A DNA stretch of 64,000 bases from contig NZ_CAIWTY010000095.1 of assembly GCF_903915725.1 (NCBI RefSeq), forward strand, positions 1-64,000, in the 5' to 3' direction. Made by a program: the position numbers and the translations under genes. This document shows positions 7,921-15,530 of the stretch, piece after piece. Numbering within the stretch: the stretch's first letter is position 1; every line of letters begins with the position of its first letter. Below the pieces are notes generated by a model. That model did not search any database. It was given only the letters and a program-made list of their open reading frames with translations, and was not told the origin of the DNA. The DNA comes from an uncultured Rhodopila sp. GTDB lineage: Bacteria; Pseudomonadota; Alphaproteobacteria; Acetobacterales; Acetobacteraceae.

Positions 7921-8976
7921 GTGACGCAGGCCTGGCTGAACCGCATCGGCACCGCAGTCCCTCCCTACGACATTCATGGCGCATTTATCGAATTCGGCCG
8001 CGACACGATCGCCGAAGACCATAAGCGTGCCGTGTTCGATCGCATGGCGAGCCTCGCCGATATCGAGCACCGCTATGCCGTCTTCGACGCCGCCCCCCGC
8101 CCGCGGGAGACTGTGCTGGATACCAGCGGCATCTACCGCCGCGGCGCGTTTCCCACCACCGCCGCCCGCATGGCGCTGTACGAACCGCATGCGCTGGAGC
8201 TGGCATTGCGCGCGGTCCACGCTTTGGACGCCGAACCCGGACGGGTGACGCATCTGATCGTCGCGAGCTGCACCGGGTTCAGCGCGCCGGGACTGGATTT
8301 CCAGATCATGCAGGCGGCCGGGCTGCGCGACAGCACCCAGCGCACCATCGTCGGCTTCATGGGCTGCTTCGCCGCCGTCAACGCGCTTAAACTGGCGGAC
8401 CAGATCGTCCGGGCGGACAATGAGGCGCGCGTGCTGGTGGTCAACGTGGAGCTGTCCAGCCTGCACTTGCAGGAGGACTTCCAGGACGTGCCGAAGATGC
8501 TCAGCTTCCTGCTGTTCGGCGACGGCGCCTCCGCCGCGCTGGTGACGGCCGATCCGCACGGCATCGCCCTCGGCCGGTTCCAGGTGGCGGTGATCCCGCG
8601 CAGCGCCGAACTGATCACCTGGCATATCGGCGACTCGGGCTTCCTGATGCATCTGTCCGGTCAGGTGCCCGGCCGCATCCGCCGCTGGCTGCCGGAGGGT
8701 GGCCCGGCCCTGTTGCCGCCGCAGCATCCGGTGGTGTGGGCGGTGCATGCCGGCGGCCGATCGATCCTGGATGCGGTGCAGCAGGGGCTGCATCTGCCGC
8801 CCGAGGCCCTGCGTTTCTCGCGTGCGGTGCTGCGCAACCATGGCAACATGTCCTCCGCCACGCTGGTCTTCGTGCTGAACGCCATCCTGAACGACCCCGA
8901 CGCGCGCGGCCCCGGCATGGCGATGGCCTTCGGGCCGGGGCTGACGGTCGAAACCTTCGCGTTCCAACGCCCATGA
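7921..8976 (+). CDS. Type III polyketide synthase (chalcone/stilbene synthase-like)
   Basis: This is a cytoplasmic homodimeric condensing enzyme that extends an acyl-CoA starter with malonyl-CoA and cyclises it to a resorcinol, pyrone or phloroglucinol. Counting from the GTG at 7921 (RBS AAGGGA), the protein is 351 aa. The catalytic triad is visible: Cys117 in SCTGFSAPGLD, His276 in VWAVHAGGRSILD, and Asn309 in NHGNMSSATLVFVL. The length matches the family. The stop overlaps the next start (ATGA), making an operon with a methyltransferase and a flavoprotein, an arrangement like phenolic-lipid clusters. The longer open frame from 7777 has no better start. Starter specificity is not readable. 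Confidence 0.92.
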   Translation: MTQAWLNRIGTAVPPYDIHGAFIEFGRDTIAEDHKRAVFDRMASLADIEHRYAVFDAAPRPRETVLDTSGIYRRGAFPTTAARMALYEPHALELALRAVHALDAEPGRVTHLIVASCTGFSAPGLDFQIMQAAGLRDSTQRTIVGFMGCFAAVNALKLADQIVRADNEARVLVVNVELSSLHLQEDFQDVPKMLSFLLFGDGASAALVTADPHGIALGRFQVAVIPRSAELITWHIGDSGFLMHLSGQVPGRIRRWLPEGGPALLPPQHPVVWAVHAGGRSILDAVQQGLHLPPEALRFSRAVLRNHGNMSSATLVFVLNAILNDPDARGPGMAMAFGPGLTVETFAFQRP

Positions 8977-9656
8977 TCCTGTCGCAGCGCAGCACGCAAC
9001 CGGAGCAGATGGATACCGACTGCGCCGATTTCGACGATTACGCGCGGTGCCTGCGGGACCTGTCGCGCGTTAACGTCGTTACTCTGACCCATCGGGCGAT
9101 GCTGGGCTGGCTGGCGAAGCAGGCCAAGGACCGCCCCGACTTCACCCTGCTCGACATCGCCTGCGGCCATGGCGACGCGCTTCGGCGCATCCGGCGGAAG
9201 TTCCCGACCGCGACGCTGACCGGCATCGACCTGAACCCGTGGGCGAAACGCGCCGCCGAGGCGGCAACCGATCCGGCTGATGGCATCACGTTCATCACCG
9301 ACGACGCTTTCGCTTACAAGCCGGGCAAGCCGTTCGACTTCATCATCTGCTCGCAGTTCACCCATCATCTGACCGACGAGCAGGTCGTGGAGTTCCTGGT
9401 CTGGCTGCGCGCCAACGCCGGCCGCGGCTGGTTCATCGGCGACGTGCAGCGCAGCGTCTTCGCCTATTACGGCTTCCCGGTCCTCGCCCGGATCATGTTC
9501 TGGCATCGCTTCATCCGCGAGGACGGCCAGATCTCGGTTGCCCGGTCGTTTGTCCGGGCGGACTGGGAAGCGTATATGCACAAGGCCGGCATCACGCCCG
9601 AGCAGGCGGAAATCGTCTGGTATTTCCCGTTCCGGCTATGCGTCGCGAGCCGCTGA
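8973..9656 (+). CDS. Class I SAM-dependent methyltransferase (PKS tailoring)
   Basis: A 227-aa Rossmann-type methyltransferase: motif I LLDIACGHGDALRRI, an acidic post-motif ITGIDLNP-like segment (TLTGIDLNPWAKRAA), and FDFIICSQFTHHLTD. It starts at an ATG overlapping the PKS stop by 4 nt, and its end overlaps the following flavoprotein by 19 nt, so the three are translationally coupled. By context it likely O- or C-methylates the polyketide product or its oxidised form; the family alone does not fix the acceptor. No membrane segment is clear. Confidence 0.85.
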   Translation: MILSQRSTQPEQMDTDCADFDDYARCLRDLSRVNVVTLTHRAMLGWLAKQAKDRPDFTLLDIACGHGDALRRIRRKFPTATLTGIDLNPWAKRAAEAATDPADGITFITDDAFAYKPGKPFDFIICSQFTHHLTDEQVVEFLVWLRANAGRGWFIGDVQRSVFAYYGFPVLARIMFWHRFIREDGQISVARSFVRADWEAYMHKAGITPEQAEIVWYFPFRLCVASR

Positions 9657-10756
9657 TCATCGGCGCCGGCCCCGCCGGCTGCGCCGCCGCGATCACCCTG
9701 GCACGCGCCGGCCACCAGCCGGACCTGATCGAGCGGACCAGCGGGCCGGCGGACAAGGTCTGTGGCGATTTCCTCAGCGCCGACACCATCCAGCGGCTGC
9801 GCGCGCTTGATGTCGATCCGGCGGCGCTGGGAGGTTCCGTCATTCGCCGCGTCCGGCTGATCCATGCCGAGCGCGTCGCCGAGGCGATGCTGCCGTTCCC
9901 GGCCATGGGCCTGTCGCGGCGCCTGCTGGATGACGCTCTGCTGTGCCGGGCCCGGGAGGCCGGCGCCCTGCTCCACTCCGGCCGCACCGTCCGCGGCCTC
10001 AACGTCGCGGACGGCTTGTGGTCGGCGGTGGCGGACGGCGGCGCGGTGTGGATGACCGAGACGGTGTTCCTGGCGACCGGCAAGCACGATCTGCGCAACC
10101 TGCCCCGCCCCCGGCCGGATGGCGGGGCCATCGGCATGAAGATGTATTTCGCGCTCCGCCCCGAACCGGCGCGGGAGCTGAACGGCGCAACCGAATTGAC
10201 CCTGTTCCCCGGCGGCTATGCCGGTCTGCAGCCGGTGGAGGACGGCCGGGCCGTGCTGTGCATCGCCGTCCGCCGGGCGGAGTTCCTCGCCTATGGCGGC
10301 GGCTGGGCGGCGCTGCTGGCGGCGATCGAGGCGACCAGCCGGCGGTTCTCCGCGATGCTGGCGGGTGCGGTGCCGCTGCTGCCGCGGCCGCTGGCGGTGG
10401 CCGGCATCCCCTACGGTTATCAGGCCGCTCCGGAGCCGGCAAACGGGTTGTTCCGCCTGGGCGACCAGGCCGCGGTGATCGCGTCGCTGACCGGCGACGG
10501 CATGGCGATCGCCGCCCATAGCGGACGCGCCGCGGCCGAAGCATGGCTGTCGGGTGTTGATTCGGCCACGTATCAGCGGGCTTTGTTGCGGACATTGGCG
10601 CCGCAGATGCGGCTGGCGGGATGGCTGCACCACGCCAGCATGAGCAGCCTGACCCAGGCCGCGGCGCTGTTGGCGGCAAGCTGGTTCCCCGGCCTGCTGC
10701 GCCAGGCGGCAACCCGCACCCGCCTGCGGCAGCGGGCGGCTGTCGCGCCGGGGTAG
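9638..10756 (+). CDS. FAD-dependent oxidoreductase, geranylgeranyl-reductase/hydroxylase-like
   Basis: A 372-aa flavoprotein with an N-terminal ADP-binding fold (LIIGAGPAGCAAAITLARAG), the CGDFLS segment near residue 45 typical of GG-reductase-like and monooxygenase flavoproteins, and the second FAD motif FRLGDQAAVIASLTGDGMAIA. It is the last gene of the type III PKS operon and overlaps the methyltransferase by 19 nt. In characterised phenolic-lipid operons a flavoprotein hydroxylates the alkylresorcinol ring to a quinol or quinone, which is the most economical guess here. Reduction of a polyprenyl or alkenyl chain is the alternative. Confidence 0.85.
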   Translation: MRREPLIIGAGPAGCAAAITLARAGHQPDLIERTSGPADKVCGDFLSADTIQRLRALDVDPAALGGSVIRRVRLIHAERVAEAMLPFPAMGLSRRLLDDALLCRAREAGALLHSGRTVRGLNVADGLWSAVADGGAVWMTETVFLATGKHDLRNLPRPRPDGGAIGMKMYFALRPEPARELNGATELTLFPGGYAGLQPVEDGRAVLCIAVRRAEFLAYGGGWAALLAAIEATSRRFSAMLAGAVPLLPRPLAVAGIPYGYQAAPEPANGLFRLGDQAAVIASLTGDGMAIAAHSGRAAAEAWLSGVDSATYQRALLRTLAPQMRLAGWLHHASMSSLTQAAALLAASWFPGLLRQAATRTRLRQRAAVAPG

Positions 10757-10950
10757 CCGGGCGTCCGGACGGGTTTTGATGGCGCCGGCCCGCGGGTTTT
10801 GGGGATGCCGGCGCGGAGGCTCGGCTGCGCCCGGCCGGACCGAAGGTCGATACGGGGGCGCTGAAATCGTCGGCGCGCCCACCGGATCGCTTGCCGGAAC
10901 GGTCCGTCCTGCCGTAACACGTCAGCGCAAAGCGAACCAAAAGGCGCCCA

Positions 10951-11817
10951 ATGAAGAAGTCCAAGCAGGCCGCGCTTGCCGCCGCGGCGGGACAGGACCC
11001 GGCTCAAACTGCCGCATCCGGAAAGCTGAAGCGCTCCGCCTACGAGCAGGAACTGGAAAAGCTGCACGGCGAACTCGTCGCCCTGCAGCGCTGGGTCGTG
11101 CATAAGGGCCTGAAAGTGTGCGTCATTTTTGAGGGCCGCGATGGCGCCGGCAAGGGCGGCACGATCAAGGCGCTGACCGAACGGGTCAGCCCCCGGGTGT
11201 TCCGCGTCGTCGCCCTGCCCGCCCCGACCGAGCGGGAAAAGTCGCAGATGTATTTCCAGCGCTACGCCGCCCACCTGCCCTCCGCCGGAGAGGTCGTGGT
11301 GTTCGACCGAAGCTGGTACAACCGGGCCGGCGTGGAACGGGTGATGGGCTTTGCCACCGAAGACCAGGTGAAGCGCTTCCTCGACGTGGCGCCGAACACC
11401 GAAAAGATGATTGTCGAGTCCGGCATCATCCTGATCAAGTACTGGCTCGAGGTCAGCCAGGAGGAGCAGACGCGCCGGATGGAGGCGCGGATCAACGATC
11501 CCCGGAAACTGTGGAAACTGTCGCCGATGGACCTGCAATCCTATGAGCGCTGGCACGAATATTCCCGCGCGCGCGACGACATGTTCCTGGCGACCGACAC
11601 ATCTTGGGCGCCGTGGTTCGTTGCAGGCTCCGACGACAAGCGGCGGCTGCGGCTGAACGTGATCCATCATTTGCTCAGCCGCATCCCGTATGAGGCCGTG
11701 CCGTCGAAGCCGGTGAAGCTGCCCAAGCGCCACGCCGCGCCGGAGCATCGCGGCGTCGATTACCCGGTCAAGCTGGTGCCGGAACTGAATTGGGGCGGGG
11801 CAAGCCTGCCCGCCTGA
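10951..11817 (+). CDS. ppk2: Polyphosphate kinase 2 (PPK2 family)
   Basis: PPK2 enzymes transfer phosphate between polyphosphate and nucleoside di- or monophosphates. The 288-aa protein shows the Walker A loop GRDGAGKGGTI, the lid segment FQRYAAHLPSAGEVVVFDRSWYNRAGVERVMGF with the Walker B Asp-Arg, and KYWLEVSQEEQ followed by WKLSPMDLQSYERW. Length and the single domain fit class I PPK2. The N-terminal 30 residues are a Lys/Ala-rich extension. The start ATG at 10951 is preceded by AAGG. It stands alone between the PKS operon and a long gene-free stretch. Confidence 0.9.
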   Translation: MKKSKQAALAAAAGQDPAQTAASGKLKRSAYEQELEKLHGELVALQRWVVHKGLKVCVIFEGRDGAGKGGTIKALTERVSPRVFRVVALPAPTEREKSQMYFQRYAAHLPSAGEVVVFDRSWYNRAGVERVMGFATEDQVKRFLDVAPNTEKMIVESGIILIKYWLEVSQEEQTRRMEARINDPRKLWKLSPMDLQSYERWHEYSRARDDMFLATDTSWAPWFVAGSDDKRRLRLNVIHHLLSRIPYEAVPSKPVKLPKRHAAPEHRGVDYPVKLVPELNWGGASLPA

Positions 11818-12383
11818 CCCGCCGCGGAAGCGCGGCGCTTATCGGCGGCGCGTAGGCGGTTCGGGTCTCTGATCGTCATGGCCGGGCCACGGAAGGTGAC
11901 TTGCGCCGGTGCTTCCCGGCCAGGGTGGAACCGTAGGTCACTCGGCGGTGACCGCAAACCTGCGGCGATCCCCGGAGGCATTGCCGGGAAGTAAATTCGG
12001 ACAGTTCCCGTCGGTAATTCATAGCCTGCCCACCCGCTGTAAGTGTTGTCACCGGCACAGAAATAAAATGTTGTATGCGCCGGACATGTTCTCCCCTGCG
12101 CGTCGATAGCGATCCCGTTATTTCATTGTTTTATCGTATCCATTAATCAGGAGTCACCGGTGTAAAGACAACATACGCGACAAATTGTTTCGCTTAAAGT
12201 TGTCGGATCGAGAGGGGATTTTGAGTGGAAACCAAACAGACGCTTTCTCGTACGCGGATTTTGTGGCGCTGTCGAGCCGCCCTCGCACACTGAAGTAACG
12301 TTGTTCCGCCGGCGTTTTCCGTCTGTGAACGCCGGACGCGAGGTCCTGGCATACCCGGATCGCTCCCTCGGAGCCCGCCACTT
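11818..12383. other. Long gene-free region, GC-rich hairpins then AT-rich DNA
   Basis: 11818-11960 carries GC-rich inverted motifs, including a CGTCATGGCCGGG arm at 11874 like the dispersed repeat family and a GGTCAC...GTGACC hairpin near 11936-11953. From about 12040 to 12250 the DNA becomes unusually AT-rich for this genome, with no supported gene. GTTGTCACCGG near 12044 and CCGGTG...GACAAC near 12157 are partly inverted copies. Confidence 0.45.
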
Positions 12384-12559
12384 ATGGTGGCGTTCGCAAC
12401 GGCTGCACTGGCTCTCGCGATGGCGCCTCCCGCCCGGGCTGCACTGATGCTTACCGATTCCCTGACCGACCTGACAACATCCGCAACGTCCACCCACACG
12501 TTCACAGATAATCAGGCTGGCGACGCCGATCCGGCACTCGTATATGCGGCGAACGTCGG
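12384..12559 (+). pseudogene. Possible truncated secreted-protein fragment
   Basis: The frame from ATG 12384 begins with a signal-peptide-like stretch (FATAALALAMAPPARAAL) and a Thr/Ser-rich start of a mature protein (LTDSLTDLTTSATSTHTFTDN). It then runs into the 3' end of the histidine kinase on the other strand, where protein character is lost. This looks like the first 60 codons of a truncated exported protein. No clear RBS is seen. It may be spurious. Confidence 0.3.
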
Positions 12560-13765
12560 TCAGTTGCCGCACGCCTGTTGCGCGCGCCCCGTGGGCGGGG
12601 ATGCCGGAGCGGGCGCGAACGCCGGTTGAGGCATGGATAAGGTCGCCGCCCATGATTCGGCGTCGCCGTCGGCACAGGCGCCACAGGCGTTGGAGCGTGG
12701 CAGACACAGCCTGAACGTCGAGCCTCGGCCCGGTTCCGATTCGATTTGAACGTGGCCGCCGGCCCGCGTGGCGAAGCTGTTGACCATGGCCAAGCCCAGG
12801 CCCGTGCCGCGGCAACCCTTTGTGGTAAAAAAAGGTTCGAACACCTGCGACATAACTTCCGCCGCTATGCCGATGCCGGTGTCGCTCACGGATATCGTTA
12901 CGAATTCCCCCGGCTCGATGCCGCCGCCAATCGCCGCGGCGGCCGTCTCATCGAGACGCAGGTTTGCAATCCGGATATTGAGCCTTCCCCCGGTGGGCAT
13001 CGCGTCGCGCGCGTTGATGACCAGGTTCAGGACGGCATTATCCAACTGCTCCGGGTCGCACATGATCGGCCAAAGTTCGCCAACCGTTTCGATCGCCAGG
13101 GCGACTTTCGCGCCGCCGGCGCTCCGAAACAGGTCTTCCCAGCCGCTGATCAGACGTTGCGGATCGGTTGGTTTGGCGCCGGGCGGCCGGGGTCGCGCGA
13201 AATCAAGCAGCCGGCGGCTAAGCGACGCCGCGCGCTCGGTTGAGCTGATGGCATTGGACATGTATCGCGCCATCCCATCCACGCCGCCGGAATCGAGCCG
13301 GCGGCGCATCATGTCCAGGCTGCACATGATGACCCCGAGAAGATTGTTGAAGTCGTGTGCGAGACCGCTGGTAAGGTCGCCGATGGTTGCCATCTTCCGG
13401 GCGTGGCGCAGCGATGCTTCAAGACGGGCGCGCTGCTCCGCCTCGGTCCGCAGGCTCTCGCGCGCAATCAGCAGTTCGCTGGTTCGCTCGGCGAGCAACG
13501 CAGCAAGCGCGCCTGGCGCAGCCTTATGGATCTCGGTTTCGGTTGCGCATGTACCTGTCCCGGCGGTAGGGCGGACCGGGGCGGCATCGGCGGCGGCATC
13601 GGCATGAGCCGCGGCCAGATTAGCCATTGCGCCGGCACAGGCATCCCGGGCAAATGGCGCGCTCGCAAAATCTCTCATTTGAGACAATTCCCATGGCAAC
13701 GCCCCTAATTGAGACGCCCATTCCGATATGCCATCTATAAAGCGCCCGTGCCAATCTAAATCCAT
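12560..13765 (-). CDS. Orphan sensor histidine kinase (HisKA + HATPase_c)
   Basis: A 401-aa kinase with no membrane segment. A variable N-terminal 85 residues and a coiled-coil linker (90-125) precede the H-box GLAHDFNNLL with phosphoacceptor His137. The ATPase shows the N-box NLVINARDAM (Asn251), the G1-box DTGIGI (295-300), the F-box VFEPFFTTK, and the G2-box GTGLGLAM. The tail of about 50 residues is Ala/Pro-rich. It belongs to the HDFNNLL class often found in hybrid or PAS-linked cytoplasmic kinases. No response regulator lies beside it, so its partner is elsewhere. It starts at ATG 13765 with AAGGA upstream. Confidence 0.88.
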   Translation of the reverse strand: MDLDWHGRFIDGISEWASQLGALPWELSQMRDFASAPFARDACAGAMANLAAAHADAAADAAPVRPTAGTGTCATETEIHKAAPGALAALLAERTSELLIARESLRTEAEQRARLEASLRHARKMATIGDLTSGLAHDFNNLLGVIMCSLDMMRRRLDSGGVDGMARYMSNAISSTERAASLSRRLLDFARPRPPGAKPTDPQRLISGWEDLFRSAGGAKVALAIETVGELWPIMCDPEQLDNAVLNLVINARDAMPTGGRLNIRIANLRLDETAAAAIGGGIEPGEFVTISVSDTGIGIAAEVMSQVFEPFFTTKGCRGTGLGLAMVNSFATRAGGHVQIESEPGRGSTFRLCLPRSNACGACADGDAESWAATLSMPQPAFAPAPASPPTGRAQQACGN

Positions 13766-14295
13766 AGGTTCCGTGTCCTTATTTCGCCGTTGCGTTTAAC
13801 CCGCGCCAGAGTTTTCATAACGAGTTAACAATGTTCTAAAGCAAAACGATCGCCTGATTACTTCGCCCCAGCCAAACGGTGCGTAGGCGGATCGATGGCC
13901 GGCCTTGAAAGGTCTGGCGACCATTCCGGGTGCCGCTTGGCATGGCACACCCCGGCTCCCGCCATCTGTGGAACGGACGCTTTCCGGGCAAGCTGCCGCC
14001 GTGATCCACCCGCCCGGATGTCAGCGAGTCCGATCCGATCCACCGCGACCGCGGGCCGATCCACATCCCGCATGACGCCTCCGGCGCTCGATTCGGATGA
14101 TCTGCGCATAACCCGCGAACCGCACGCCGGGACAGTCGCTGACGGGACCTATGAAGCTCGCGGCGGATGGCGGCCAGGATAGCCAGCCGGCTGGCTCGCA
14201 CGCTCCGGCCGGCAGTGCCTGACGAACCAGGGCATACAGGGCGATACGCTGATCGAACCCCGGAGCGAGCGATCGTGAAGCGAGCAATGTTTCCG
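13766..14295. other. Gene-free region between histidine kinase and xerD
   Basis: Only overlapping short frames with Arg/Pro/Ser-rich, non-protein-like translations are present on both strands. The first 100 bases are AT-richer and probably hold the promoter of the leftward kinase gene. Nothing else can be supported. Confidence 0.45.
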
Positions 14296-15204
14296 TCACC
14301 CGTGCCCGTCGGCCGGACCGGACCAGCTTTTGGACAACGGATGATGCTCCTCCACCACCTGCCGCAGCCGCTCGGTCTGCACATGCGTATAGATCTGCAC
14401 CGTCGAGATATCCGCGTGCCCCAACAGCACCTGCAAGCTGCGCAGATCGGCCCCGCGCGCCAGCATGTGCGACGCGAAGGAATGCCGCAGCACATGCGGC
14501 GACACCCGCGCCGGATCGAGTCCCGCCTCCAGCGCCACCTGCTTCAGCAACAGGAAAAACGCCTGCCGGGTCAACGCCTGCTTCGGATCGCGGCCGGGGA
14601 ACAGCCAGCGGCTTGGCGCCGCGGTGACGGCCAGCAATGCCGCCCCGGCCTCCCGCGCGGCGGCGGACAGCGGCACCATCCGCTCCTTGCCGCCCTTGCC
14701 CTTGATGATCATCATCTGCGGCTTGGCGCCCAGGCAGGCGCGCGGCAGCGACAGCAGTTCGGACACCCGCATGCCGGTCGCGTACAGCAGCTCCAGCGCC
14801 GCCCGCGCCAACACTCCGGTCCGGCCGGGTTTGGCCGCCGCCGCCGTCATCAGGGCATCGACCTCCGCCTCGGAGAGGAATTTCGGCAGCGGCTTCGGCA
14901 GCCTCGGCGTATCCAGCAGGCTGGTGGGATCGTCCGTGCGCACGCCGTCGCGCAGCAGGAACAGGTGGAACTGGCGCAGCGCCGACAGCCGCCGCGCGGC
15001 GGTGCGCGCCGACAGGCCGCGGGCGTGCAGCGACGCCATATAGGACTGGCAGGTCGCCGCATCGGCCGCAGCCGCGCGCTGCCCGCGGCCGAGCGCGAAC
15101 TGGGCAAAATCCGCCAGGTCGATGGTGTAGGAATCGATGGTGTTGCGCGCCGCGCCGCGCTCCACCGTCAGCATTTCCAGGAAGGCGTCGACCTTCGGAT
15201 CCAT
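14296..15204 (-). CDS. xerD: Site-specific tyrosine recombinase XerD
   Basis: XerD with XerC resolves chromosome dimers at dif during division. This 302-aa protein has the SAM-like N-terminal DNA-binding domain (1-100) and a full catalytic set: Arg146 (ATGMRVSELL), Lys in the GKGGKER hairpin (170-175), His237 and Arg240 (HVLRHSFASH), His263 (LGHADISTVQ) and Tyr272. The length matches chromosomal XerD rather than phage integrases, and it sits beside aroKB, a common alphaproteobacterial setting. Its ATG directly follows the stop of a 47-aa membrane protein (TGAATG), implying coupling. Confidence 0.92.
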   Translation of the reverse strand: MDPKVDAFLEMLTVERGAARNTIDSYTIDLADFAQFALGRGQRAAAADAATCQSYMASLHARGLSARTAARRLSALRQFHLFLLRDGVRTDDPTSLLDTPRLPKPLPKFLSEAEVDALMTAAAAKPGRTGVLARAALELLYATGMRVSELLSLPRACLGAKPQMMIIKGKGGKERMVPLSAAAREAGAALLAVTAAPSRWLFPGRDPKQALTRQAFFLLLKQVALEAGLDPARVSPHVLRHSFASHMLARGADLRSLQVLLGHADISTVQIYTHVQTERLRQVVEEHHPLSKSWSGPADGHG

Positions 15205-15348
15205 TCAGTGCGCGGTGAACTTGTCGTTCGGCACGACCTTTTCCACCGCGTGCGGCTGCGGTGTCGGCGGGAACGTGCCCAACATCACCACGCCGATGGC
15301 CATCAGCACCAGTCCGGCCGCCACGACGAACAGGAAAATGCGGATCAT
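15205..15348 (-). CDS. 47-aa single-pass membrane protein upstream of xerD
   Basis: A short frame from ATG 15348: one hydrophobic helix (residues 2-24, rich in Val, Leu and Ala), then a Pro-rich link PPTPQP, and a polar tail ending NDKFTAH. A good ribosome binding site (AGGAG) lies a few bases upstream, and the stop is immediately followed by the xerD ATG. The topology is probably N-in with the tail in the periplasm. I do not know a function. Its coupling to xerD and the strong RBS support expression. Confidence 0.7.
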   Translation of the reverse strand: MIRIFLFVVAAGLVLMAIGVVMLGTFPPTPQPHAVEKVVPNDKFTAH

Positions 15349-15530
15349 CAATGCTCCTGAGGATAACCGACAGCGGCGTCCGGTGCGTGGCTGCGACTCG
15401 CAGCGGGAATCAGATACCGATCCAAAATATTAGCTATCGGCTGCGAAGGAAAGCCGATACCGCGGTTTGCCGGACGCATCTGCCATGCGGGCCGTCGCCT
15501 GTTCCGCGTGTTGTGCTATTGTGAGCGACC

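Noticed and set aside
10757-10950. Hairpins after the PKS operon as a terminator
   Set aside because: Short stems with GGGTTTT runs are present but neither is a clean stem followed by a T-run.
14021-14299. 92-aa minus-strand frame next to xerD
   Set aside because: It is Arg/Pro-rich with no family pattern. It overlaps the xerD 3' end and looks like a by-product of high GC.
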